From positions 1 to 24,740 of the IMG/VR virus record IMGVR_UViG_3300037189_016931: a DNA stretch of 24,740 bases; one strand, 5' to 3'. Every line of letters begins with the position of its first letter. Position 1 is the first letter of the stretch. The DNA is from a virus. The notes beneath the pieces are model-generated. The model had not been told where the DNA came from, did not search any database, and was given only the letters and a program-made list of their open reading frames with translations. Both the position numbers and the translations under genes were made by a program. This document shows, in pieces, positions 9,208 through 16,460 of the stretch.

Positions 9208-9549
9208 TTAAACCTCTTCGCCTTTAAATAAAATTGAAGTTGTCGCAACGTAAGAGCCGCTCGTCCATGCGTAGGCAAGTCTGTAATATCGAAACGCTGC
9301 GTTTATTCCCGTGAGATTCACACCAAACGTTCCATTCCCGGTAACACTCACTGCTGAATCAAGAGCTTTAAAATTAGTCCCATCGAGACTCCCTTGCGCT
9401 TGAATTGTCGTTCCGACGGGCGAAGACGCCGCGCTTGCGACTGTGACAAAACAAATTGTTGCCGCCTGTGGGCACTCAAGCGTGTCTGTGGTTTTTGCGC
9501 TGTCAATCGTTAGCGCGTCTAATGTTTTTTCAATTAATGATTGTTGCAT
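9208..9549 (-). CDS. Small beta-sandwich fibre-associated protein
   Basis: A 113-aa protein with AGGAG five bases before the ATG. It is beta-rich with IQAQGSLDGTNFKALDSAVSV and FRYYRLAYAWTSGSYVATTSILFKG, the same plan as the 123-aa protein at 7301-7672. It sits between the two fibre genes, and its last codons (GGC GAA GAG GTT TAA) contain the ribosome-binding site of the next fibre gene. It likely belongs to the virion, perhaps as a fibre-base or decoration subunit. Confidence 0.65.
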   Translation of the reverse strand: MQQSLIEKTLDALTIDSAKTTDTLECPQAATICFVTVASAASSPVGTTIQAQGSLDGTNFKALDSAVSVTGNGTFGVNLTGINAAFRYYRLAYAWTSGSYVATTSILFKGEEV

Positions 9550-9557
9550 TTTATCTC

Positions 9558-11393
9558 CTATTGATAATACTCTTCGACAATGATCACCCCAGAACCACCG
9601 TTTCCGCCAACTCCACCGCTTGTTCCAGCGGCCCCGCCAGCACCCGCCGCACCTACTGCATATGAATATGTTGATGAGGGAGAAGAAATAAGCGCCTCAA
9701 TGTACGCTCCTGCTCCACCTGGAGATCCTGGACGACTGCCTGTCGTAAGTGGAGGAGCCGCACCGCCGCCGCCTGATCCTGAGTTTGGTTGAGCATCACC
9801 CGCAGAATATGGAATTCCAGCCGTACCGCCCACGCCTGCACCGCCAAAAAAGCTCGATGCCCCAGGTTGACCAACAACATAGAAAGAAGCTCCCGCGCCT
9901 GTCGTACCGCCCGTGCCTCGCGCTCCGTTTACAGCGACAATAGTAACCGCAGGTGAGTTTACAGTGGGTGTTCCGCCTGCTCCGCCGTTAGCTCCATCAG
10001 TAGAGTTTGCACCTTGTGCTCCGCCAGTAGCCGTAAGTAGAGATGTTCCAAATGTAGTGCTACCGCCAGCTGTTGCCGCAGTTCCGGCCGTAGTACCGGA
10101 TCCACCACCACCACCGCCACCGCCGACCATTTTTACTTTGATCCAAACGACGTTTGCTGGCGTTGTGTATGTTCCTGTGCCAGAGGTGAAAGTTTGAATT
10201 GTAGGCGCTGCAAAGCTTGCAAACGCAGGAGCGCTTGTGCCGTTTGATTTTAAATACTGTCCGCTTGTTCCGGCGGATGTAATTTCCATTGAGTCAGCGT
10301 CTGTGTAAACCACACCGCCAGCGGCGGCAGTCAGGGCTTTATTTGTGCCGCCCTTATTCATTGGCACAATGCCAACATAAGAAGTCGCGCCAGCGTTTGA
10401 TATTCCAATATCCCCGCTCATCGCAACACTCGTTGCAACGTTCCCGGCACTTCCAACTAAAATGTTAGCGCTTGTTAGTGCAGCAAGTTTTGAAAACGCA
10501 ATGGCCGCGCTTGCAGAAATATCCGCGTTCACAATCGATGTTGCGAGATTTAATTTTGAATAAGCAATTGCAGCGCTCGCACTAACGTCTGCATTTACAA
10601 TTGAGGTTGAAAGGTTAAGCTTTGAGTACGCTATGGCCGCAGACGCGTTTACATCCGCATTTACAATCGTTGCCGGAGAGTCTTTAATTAACTTTCCTGT
10701 TATTCCGTCAAATCGAACAAACCCATTGTCGGTCGCACTCGCCGGACCCACAACGTCTCCGGTTCCCGCAACAGCGCCCCATTTCACTCCGGTAGGCTCT
10801 GCGGAGTCGGCGATTAAAACTTGATTATTCGTGCCAACCCCAAGTCTCGCAGGGGCCGCACTTCCAGTTGCAACGTAAAGATCGCCCTTAGTTGTTAGCG
10901 TTGATTTTAACGTTTTTCCATCAAGCTGAGTTTGAATTGCACTTGTAACGCCATTCACGTACCCAATTTCGGTTGATGTTGTTGTCGCAGCGGAAACAAG
11001 CCCAGAGCCATCACTAACCAAAGCGCGTGAAGCAGTAACAACTATCGCATTCTGAAGGTCGGTTCCGTTAAACTGTAAAACGTCACTTGAACTAACGCCT
11101 AAAGAAAGATTCGCGTCGTTCGCTTGATTTCTAAAGTTAATGACATCCGCTCGAGCTAAACGAATCTGTCCGCTATCTGCAACGTTTGACGTTCTAGATT
11201 TATAGTAAAGAGATTTTAACCCGTAACCTGACCCGAAATCAGCCTCGGCTAATAATTGAAAAAGGCCGCCCGCCTTTTGAAGCATTCCTCTTGTAACGGC
11301 AGCAGCCCAATCCGTCGCCTCTGGCCCCCATTCGGTGTCATCCGTTTCGGGGTAATCATATGTCTGTCCATTTATCGTGAGAGCAATAGAAAT
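9558..11393 (-). CDS. Tail fibre with triplicated shaft repeat and Gly-rich tip; probable ATT start
   Basis: The first ATG is at 11285, but the frame stays open upstream and reads TINGQTYDYPETDDTEWG then EATDWAAAVTRGMLQ, a conserved-looking fibre N-terminus. Between the TAA at 11408-11406 and 11285 there is no ATG, GTG, TTG or CTG. An ATT at 11393 preceded by GGGGGG would give MSIALTING, a usual opening for such proteins, so I start there (611 aa). Residues about 243-305 hold three copies of a 22-residue unit (IVNADVSASAAIAYSKLNLA type). Residues about 424-603 are a glycine-rich tip with an eight-Gly run and the ending GGSGVIIVEEYYQ, like polyglycine receptor-binding domains. A sequencing error or another start remains possible. 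Confidence 0.7.
   Translation of the reverse strand: MSIALTINGQTYDYPETDDTEWGPEATDWAAAVTRGMLQKAGGLFQLLAEADFGSGYGLKSLYYKSRTSNVADSGQIRLARADVINFRNQANDANLSLGVSSSDVLQFNGTDLQNAIVVTASRALVSDGSGLVSAATTTSTEIGYVNGVTSAIQTQLDGKTLKSTLTTKGDLYVATGSAAPARLGVGTNNQVLIADSAEPTGVKWGAVAGTGDVVGPASATDNGFVRFDGITGKLIKDSPATIVNADVNASAAIAYSKLNLSTSIVNADVSASAAIAYSKLNLATSIVNADISASAAIAFSKLAALTSANILVGSAGNVATSVAMSGDIGISNAGATSYVGIVPMNKGGTNKALTAAAGGVVYTDADSMEITSAGTSGQYLKSNGTSAPAFASFAAPTIQTFTSGTGTYTTPANVVWIKVKMVGGGGGGGGSGTTAGTAATAGGSTTFGTSLLTATGGAQGANSTDGANGGAGGTPTVNSPAVTIVAVNGARGTGGTTGAGASFYVVGQPGASSFFGGAGVGGTAGIPYSAGDAQPNSGSGGGGAAPPLTTGSRPGSPGGAGAYIEALISSPSSTYSYAVGAAGAGGAAGTSGGVGGNGGSGVIIVEEYYQ
10479..10667 (-). repeat. Three tandem 66-bp coding repeats in tail fibre shaft
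   Basis: Three successive 22-codon units read IVNADVNASAAIAYSKLNLS, IVNADVSASAAIAYSKLNLA and IVNADISASAAIAFSKL. The DNA has drifted at third positions while the protein is nearly identical, so they look like old in-frame duplications kept by selection. They probably form a repeating trimeric shaft segment. Confidence 0.85.
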
Positions 11394-11422
11394 ATAAACC
11401 CCCCGGTCTTAAACAATAAAAA

Positions 11423-11953
11423 TTAATCTAAATCAACCGTGTACGCCGTTCCGTCAGCTCCGCTTGCAAACGCACCCAATGTTACGTTTGAAAGAGTTCC
11501 CGCGCTCATTTGAATTCCATTCCCAATTAGACCAGGAACAACAGCCGTAATCGTCACTACACCGAGTGCACTTGTCGCCGTTACTTTTCCCGCCAAGTCT
11601 GTGCTTGCGTTAATCGCAGCCGCCATGTTTGCAGCTTGGGTCGCAGCGGTCGCAGAAATCGTAAATTCGTTGTTTGCCGTGCTCGATGTTTTTGCCGTAA
11701 GCGTGATGTTACAAATCGAACAAGTTTGGTTATTCGTTGAACCACCTGCAGCGACAGTTAAAGTTCCTGACGCTTGAACCGCACCGACTTTAAACGCAAG
11801 AGATGCGCCGTTAATCGATCCGCCGGCAACGCCACTTAGGTAATCAATAAAGTTATTCATCGCCACAAGCTGACCTGGGGCTAAATTACAATAGCCCTTA
11901 AAGTCTGCAGCCGTTCCGGGCGTAGTTATCACTAATCTTTGAAGTGAAGACAT
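11423..11953 (-). CDS. Capsid-associated (decoration-type) protein candidate
   Basis: A 176-aa protein immediately downstream of the major capsid gene and its terminator. The first 45 residues are helical (RLVITTPGTAADFKGYCNLAPGQLVAMNNFIDYL); the remainder is a beta domain rich in Thr, Ala and Ser (ASGTLTVAAGGSTNNQTCSICNITLTAKTS...VTITAVVPGLIGNGIQMS). The PGLIGNGI turn is frequent in phage structural beta domains. Position suggests head decoration or a head-associated fibre, but a tail role is equally compatible with the sequence. Ribosome-binding site AAGGAAA lies about nine bases before ATG. Confidence 0.65.
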   Translation of the reverse strand: MSSLQRLVITTPGTAADFKGYCNLAPGQLVAMNNFIDYLSGVAGGSINGASLAFKVGAVQASGTLTVAAGGSTNNQTCSICNITLTAKTSSTANNEFTISATAATQAANMAAAINASTDLAGKVTATSALGVVTITAVVPGLIGNGIQMSAGTLSNVTLGAFASGADGTAYTVDLD

Positions 11954-11976
11954 GAGGTATTTCCTTCCATAAAGTT

Positions 11977-11999
11977 AAAAGGCCCGGTTTCCCGAGCCC
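11977..11999 (-). terminator. Rho-independent terminator after capsid gene
   Basis: On the minus strand GGCTCGG, loop GAAA, CCGGGCC makes a 7-bp stem (one G-T pair) with a stable tetraloop, followed by TTTT. It lies 15 bases after the capsid stop codon and before the next gene's ribosome-binding site, so it probably trims most transcripts and makes capsid mRNA most abundant. Confidence 0.8.
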
Positions 12000-12013
12000 T
12001 GATTTTGGCTTAA

Positions 12014-13321
12014 TTAAGCAGCGTTAGAGTTCACAATTCCCGTGGCGAATACCGCTTGCGCAGGTGCCTCAAGGAAAATCGCTTGGTTCGTGTATGCACG
12101 AAGACCAACGCCAGCTTTTCCTGGGATTGTGAAAAAGATCTCATCGCTTGGACGAGTTGGGTCGTTAAGGCTAAGCTCACGAGCACCGATTCTGATTGTT
12201 TTAGAAACAGGGAAAATAAAGCAATCGCCCTCTTTTACGATGTTGTAAGAAACAATCTTAATCGCGCCGTTTTGTCCGAAGTATTCAATCTCTTTAGATC
12301 CGTTGGCATTTTTACCTTTAGAGTAAGAGCCATCAAATCTGCGAAGAGCGGCCAAGTTGCTTGCAAGATCTGCCCAAGTAGATGGGTTAACAAGAAGCAC
12401 AACGTCCTCATCAAGACCACGTTGAACAGCTTTAGATGTCATGCTTAGCACTTTTGCCATAGTTAACTGACCACTTGTTGTAACAGAGTTACCTTTCCAT
12501 AGGTCATAAGTAGCTGCGTCGATTCCAAAAAGAGAACCAGTGTTTGTGATAATCTTCTTAAGACCTGACATTTCCGCGTAGGCGAAAGTTCCTGCAGAAC
12601 CAGAGCATGAGCCATAAAAATGAATGTTCACCGCGTAAGCTTCAATCGCAGTTTCAAGAGTGGTTAGAGTTCCCGCAGTCCCGGCAGTACCCGCAGCAAA
12701 ATAAACTGTGCGGTTATCAACATCAACTTGAGCCACTTTGAAAGAGCGAAGCGAATCAACTGCTGTATTGTCAGACGCTTTAACGAAAACGACGTTAGCG
12801 TTTTCCATGCCTGTCCAAATACCAGTCGCCCACTCGTCTGTATCGATAACGATAGGAAGCATAGAGCTTGCGATCACAACCGCTTGTGTAGCGGCTTGTG
12901 CAATGTGGTCATTTCCATAAAGCATTGCGATCTCTAAGCGCTTTTCTGAGCTCTTAAGCATGTTTTCAAACTTCGTGCTCATAACAGACTTAAAGCTTGT
13001 AGCAGAGTGACTTGCACGAGCAGCCTGGTTATAGCCAACAGTAGAATCTAAAACGATATCACAACCGGGAACGATTGCAGATTGCATCGCCATTCCGATT
13101 GAATCGTTAAGATCATATGCATTTTGTGTGTCTAATGAATAAGTGAATCCTTGTTCTGCAGCCAAAACAACGGGTTGTTCGTATTGCTTTCCGTTTTGAA
13201 GCTCAGACGGCACGAAATCAATCATGTCAGAAAGTTTAGATGCCTTGGGGAGTAAATCCTCAACGCCTTTTGCATACGCGACTTTATATAGTGAATTTAA
13301 TGTACCTGTATCAATTGCCAT
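12014..13321 (-). CDS. Major capsid protein
   Basis: A 435-aa protein beginning MAIDTGTLNSLYKVAYAKGVEDLLPKA, with AAGGAG seven bases before the ATG. An extended N-arm is followed by a long helix (SHSATSFKSVMSTKFENMLKSSEKRLEIAMLYG), an internal beta domain (HFYGSCSGSAGTFAY), an alpha domain (MAKVLSMTSKAVQRGLDEDVVLLVNPSTWADLASNLAALRRFD) and C-terminal strands (RAYTNQAIFLEAPAQAVFATGI), matching the layout of HK97-fold capsid proteins. It follows the scaffold gene, is preceded by a 173-base leader with a promoter candidate and is followed by a terminator, as expected for the most expressed virion gene. The fold is inferred, not measured. Confidence 0.85.
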   Translation of the reverse strand: MAIDTGTLNSLYKVAYAKGVEDLLPKASKLSDMIDFVPSELQNGKQYEQPVVLAAEQGFTYSLDTQNAYDLNDSIGMAMQSAIVPGCDIVLDSTVGYNQAARASHSATSFKSVMSTKFENMLKSSEKRLEIAMLYGNDHIAQAATQAVVIASSMLPIVIDTDEWATGIWTGMENANVVFVKASDNTAVDSLRSFKVAQVDVDNRTVYFAAGTAGTAGTLTTLETAIEAYAVNIHFYGSCSGSAGTFAYAEMSGLKKIITNTGSLFGIDAATYDLWKGNSVTTSGQLTMAKVLSMTSKAVQRGLDEDVVLLVNPSTWADLASNLAALRRFDGSYSKGKNANGSKEIEYFGQNGAIKIVSYNIVKEGDCFIFPVSKTIRIGARELSLNDPTRPSDEIFFTIPGKAGVGLRAYTNQAIFLEAPAQAVFATGIVNSNAA

Positions 13322-13404
13322 ATTAATCTCCTTAAAGATTTAAAAATCAGTTAGTAAAAAATGTTGTTTTACGTTTGTGACTTATTCTTTAAGGATGGCC
13401 TGTG

Positions 13405-13456
13405 GCGTCCCGCGAGATAGTCGGTTGAGGCGTCCTGGATAGCAAAAAATGCGTCC
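13405..13456 (-). repeat. Three GGACGC copies in capsid leader
   Basis: Minus-strand GGACGC occurs at 13456-13451, 13435-13430 and 13410-13405, with 21- and 25-base periods, inside the untranslated leader of the capsid gene. They may be protein-binding sites or parts of a leader RNA structure. Chance cannot be excluded. Confidence 0.45.
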
Positions 13457-13457
13457 T

Positions 13458-13486
13458 TTAATAGACTCCTCAAACCGAAGTGGCAA
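13458..13486 (-). promoter_or_regulatory. Promoter candidate for capsid gene
   Basis: The minus strand has TTGCCA at 13486-13481, a 17-base spacer, and TATTAA at 13463-13458, matching 5/6 and 4/6 of bacterial sigma-70 consensus boxes. It begins just after the scaffold stop codon. The -35 part lies in TTTTGCCACTT, repeated exactly before the gene at 19147-19479. Confidence 0.55.
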
Positions 13487-13494
13487 AAATTAAA

Positions 13495-14403
13495 TTATTT
13501 TCGGTTGAATTCTCTCCACTCGGCGGGAGTCATTCTTTTTGTAGGATTACGCTTTCTTTGCCCAAGCTCTCCCTGATCTTGAGGGGTCTTTAGGTTCTCC
13601 TCCGGATTCTTTAACCTTGAGGTATCGTACTGGCGAATTTTCTGAAGCCCTTGATCGCCCAAAAGTCTAACCAAAGTCTCAGGGTCAGCCTCGCCGTACA
13701 ATCTTCGGTGTCTCTCCTCTATGTCCTCTTTCACAAGCTTTGCGGCTTCTTCGGCGGTCATCTTAAAGCCGATATGAGCCGCACGCGAGATGTACTTTGC
13801 CATTTCAGCCACGGTCTCTTTCGTCGGAGGCAGGCTTGACGCCTTAAGCGCCTCGACAAATTGATCATTGTAATCTTTTGAGAATTTATCCCTTAATACT
13901 GCGATTCTTTTATCCTCGAGCGCTTTTTTCTGTTCCTCGTCAAGCGACTGTAAACGCTTAAGCTCCGCTTTCGTATCGCGAAGTTCCTTTTCTCGAGGGT
14001 CCATCATTTCATCACGAAGCTGTTCGGCTAAATATTCCTCGGCAACTTTTCTCGGATCATGCCCAAGCTTTTGAATGGCGTTAAAGAGTTTCCCCTTATC
14101 TTTCATCATTGAGATGAATTCTTCGGCTTGTTTTTTCGCAGCCAAGCCCTCTTGCATTCTCTTTGTGGAAACCTTCTGAAGTCCGTACCCGCGCTTTAAC
14201 TCTTCGTCATCGACTTCAATTTCTTGACCGTCCACTTTGAGTTTGTGCTTTCTAATTGCTTCTTTTGCCGCCTCTGATATTGGGTTTCCCGCTTGACCCC
14301 CAACTGCTCCCTGCGCTCCTGAGCCTTGCGACTGAGCGGTTTCGGTTGTCTGCGGTGTTTGCTGTGTTGTGGCCGTTTGTGGCGCTGCTTGACTCTCTGA
14401 CAT
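13495..14403 (-). CDS. Scaffolding protein
   Basis: A 302-aa protein with AAGGAG before its ATG. The first 45 residues are low-complexity Gln/Thr/Ala/Gly. Residues about 50-75 form a small domain with LKVDGQEIEVDDEELKRGYGLQ, a frequent opening of phage scaffolds. The rest is highly charged and helical or coiled-coil (KELRDTKAELKRLQSLDEEQKKALEDKR), ending in a basic tail (QRKRNPTKRMTPAEWREFNRK) suited to bind the capsid shell. Its place between portal and capsid genes agrees. It would direct procapsid assembly and then leave or be degraded. Confidence 0.85.
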   Translation of the reverse strand: MSESQAAPQTATTQQTPQTTETAQSQGSGAQGAVGGQAGNPISEAAKEAIRKHKLKVDGQEIEVDDEELKRGYGLQKVSTKRMQEGLAAKKQAEEFISMMKDKGKLFNAIQKLGHDPRKVAEEYLAEQLRDEMMDPREKELRDTKAELKRLQSLDEEQKKALEDKRIAVLRDKFSKDYNDQFVEALKASSLPPTKETVAEMAKYISRAAHIGFKMTAEEAAKLVKEDIEERHRRLYGEADPETLVRLLGDQGLQKIRQYDTSRLKNPEENLKTPQDQGELGQRKRNPTKRMTPAEWREFNRK

Positions 14404-14468
14404 ATTCTCTCCTTAGCCGTCATATTGATGGGCTGTTGTTGTTTGAAGTGTCTGTTTGTTTTTTAAAT

Positions 14469-16460
14469 TCACGCGGTCTGTTGACTCTCTATAATCGCCG
14501 CACTTTGCGCGTCCGCGCCCTGTGGAGGATTTGGCATATTAGGTTGATTTACGCCCTGAGCCTGCTGCACAACCGGAGGCGTACCATCGAGCATCTGCGC
14601 TGTTCCCCCGTCTTGTGGCGGAGCCTGAGGAGGCATCATGCTTTGTTGATGAATGAGCTGTAAGAGCGCCGGATCTGCGGTCTTTAGAAAATTAATATGC
14701 TCTTGAATATGCGTGAGCGTGGCCTTCATGATCGGACTATTTGGATCCATGCGCACTTCGGGGCTTGCAAGTACCGTTTTGTGCTCGAGAATATGCTGTG
14801 CATGTTGATCGGTAATAATCGCCCGCTGCATTTGACCTTCGGCAAGCATTTCGTTTTCTGATTTAATAAGTAAAAGCTCGGCCTGCTTCCCCTCGATCAC
14901 TGGCTCTAATCGCCCGGTCGTTACAACCTGAATATATTGATCTGGATTATCGATCATTTGTTTTTCTAAAAATGCATCGGCAAGATTTACTTTCCCTGCC
15001 GTTGTACGAGTCATGGGGTTTCCCATATCGACTGTGACGCGATTAATGGCGTCTAAGTCTTGACCTGAAAATTCCTTCATTAATGGACGGTTTGATTTCC
15101 CGGCAATTTGCGCAACCCTTGGAACGGCTGCGTATTTTTTTAAAATATTAATCGTTCCTGTTCCTAAATCCTCGACAAGCTGTGCATAGGACTGTTGAAG
15201 CCCCATAGAGAATTGAATCGCCATGGATTGTACAAGCGCAAGTGCCGCTCCTGATTTTAAAGACGCCTCTGGATTTCCGCGCGCTACAGAATTTACGCCA
15301 GAGATTGTTTCACCTAGGCGCTCAAGCTGATTTATAAAATTAAAAATCTCAGGCGGAGTCGAAGTTAAATTAAACGCTTCAGGCTTTCCCGTCTTCGGGT
15401 CATACTCCATAACATTTAAACCACCCGACATCTGACTTGTTGAAAGATCATGACCTTTAGGTACAAGCACGTTTTGCACGCCAAAGGTTGCCTGATTCGT
15501 AACAACCGTTGAATATAAAATATCAATCGTCTCTTGAATCGGGAGCAGGTCAAACCCTACGGTGTAACCAAAGATAGTTCCCGTCTCCTCATCAGGTGCT
15601 ATTCGATAAACGTGTGTCTCGTCATACGGAATAGGTCCGTCCATAAGAACAGTGCCGTTATCTAATATTTCTGTGTATCTCCCTTGAGGCATCGCAGGCG
15701 TTGGCGGGTGAAGGAGTGTGTAGACCGCGATATTATCTGAATCTTCAAGGTTTAAAAAATTAAGCGTCGTTGTTCGCGCAAGCTCTAAGTAATCGTCCGA
15801 GTCGTTTAGTATTTCCTCAGAAAGTTCTGGGAATTTCGCTGAAAGATCATACTTGTTTTTAAACTCACGTAAAATACACCAGTCTTTTTGGTCGTGAGCT
15901 TCTTTCGTATAATCGCGTACGACATTTAAAGGCGAATAATTCGTATACTTCATATCGCCCTGATAAATCGTCGCACCTGTGGGAGTTTTTCCATAAGCGT
16001 CGCCACTTGTCGCGTCCCACTCGGCTCTAACGAAACCCTCAGAGAAAATTAAACAATCCTTCACGCCTTGCTTTATAAAGCGCTCAAGTTTTTTTTCTCT
16101 CATGTAGTAATCCAAGAGCCCGGCCGCTAAAATCACCTGCGATTGAGATTTAACGTCGCTATTAGTCGCTCGAGGTTCAAAGTTTGCCCGCTGTTGAACC
16201 GTCATCGTCTCTAAATGTAAAAGTAAATTTCTATAATGATTTATCGATAAACTTGAAAGCTCGCCCTGTTGCCCAGCTGGGGTTAAAGACCCTCCTGTGA
16301 TTCTCGGTCGATAGTAATACGTCCATGATCTTCGCCAAAGGTCCAAGCGTCCACTCATCGAGAGGTACTCGTAGTAGTTTTCGACTTTTTCTAAAATATT
16401 ATCTGCAATTTCTTTTGAACTAACGCTTGCCCAGTATGGTTTAAATGAATTTTCGGTCAA
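14469..16460 (-). CDS. Portal protein
   Basis: A 663-aa protein starting at TTG (TTG ACC GAA) with GGGGAGG five bases upstream, overlapping the terminase stop as TTGA. Typical portal features are the N-terminal helix-rich region (ILEKVENYYEYLSMSGRLDLWRRSWTYYYRP), SINHYRNLLLHLETMTVQQRANFEP, the clip/stem area with FVRAEWDA, a long helix region near SVARGNPEASLKSGAALALVQSMAIQFSMGLQQ, and a Gln/Pro-rich C-terminal tail. It forms the dodecameric ring through which DNA enters and leaves the capsid. Neighbouring large terminase and scaffold genes fit exactly. Size is in the range of podovirus portals. Confidence 0.88.
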   Translation of the reverse strand: MTENSFKPYWASVSSKEIADNILEKVENYYEYLSMSGRLDLWRRSWTYYYRPRITGGSLTPAGQQGELSSLSINHYRNLLLHLETMTVQQRANFEPRATNSDVKSQSQVILAAGLLDYYMREKKLERFIKQGVKDCLIFSEGFVRAEWDATSGDAYGKTPTGATIYQGDMKYTNYSPLNVVRDYTKEAHDQKDWCILREFKNKYDLSAKFPELSEEILNDSDDYLELARTTTLNFLNLEDSDNIAVYTLLHPPTPAMPQGRYTEILDNGTVLMDGPIPYDETHVYRIAPDEETGTIFGYTVGFDLLPIQETIDILYSTVVTNQATFGVQNVLVPKGHDLSTSQMSGGLNVMEYDPKTGKPEAFNLTSTPPEIFNFINQLERLGETISGVNSVARGNPEASLKSGAALALVQSMAIQFSMGLQQSYAQLVEDLGTGTINILKKYAAVPRVAQIAGKSNRPLMKEFSGQDLDAINRVTVDMGNPMTRTTAGKVNLADAFLEKQMIDNPDQYIQVVTTGRLEPVIEGKQAELLLIKSENEMLAEGQMQRAIITDQHAQHILEHKTVLASPEVRMDPNSPIMKATLTHIQEHINFLKTADPALLQLIHQQSMMPPQAPPQDGGTAQMLDGTPPVVQQAQGVNQPNMPNPPQGADAQSAAIIESQQTA

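Noticed and set aside
9207-9278. Upstream TTG start for the lectin-like fibre gene
   Set aside because: It lies 71 bases inside the preceding gene without a ribosome-binding site, while TTG at 9206 has GAGG at good spacing.
9580-10197. Plus-strand Pro-rich open frames opposite the fibre tip
   Set aside because: They are the antisense of the glycine-rich codons (GGN to NCC) and lack ribosome-binding sites.
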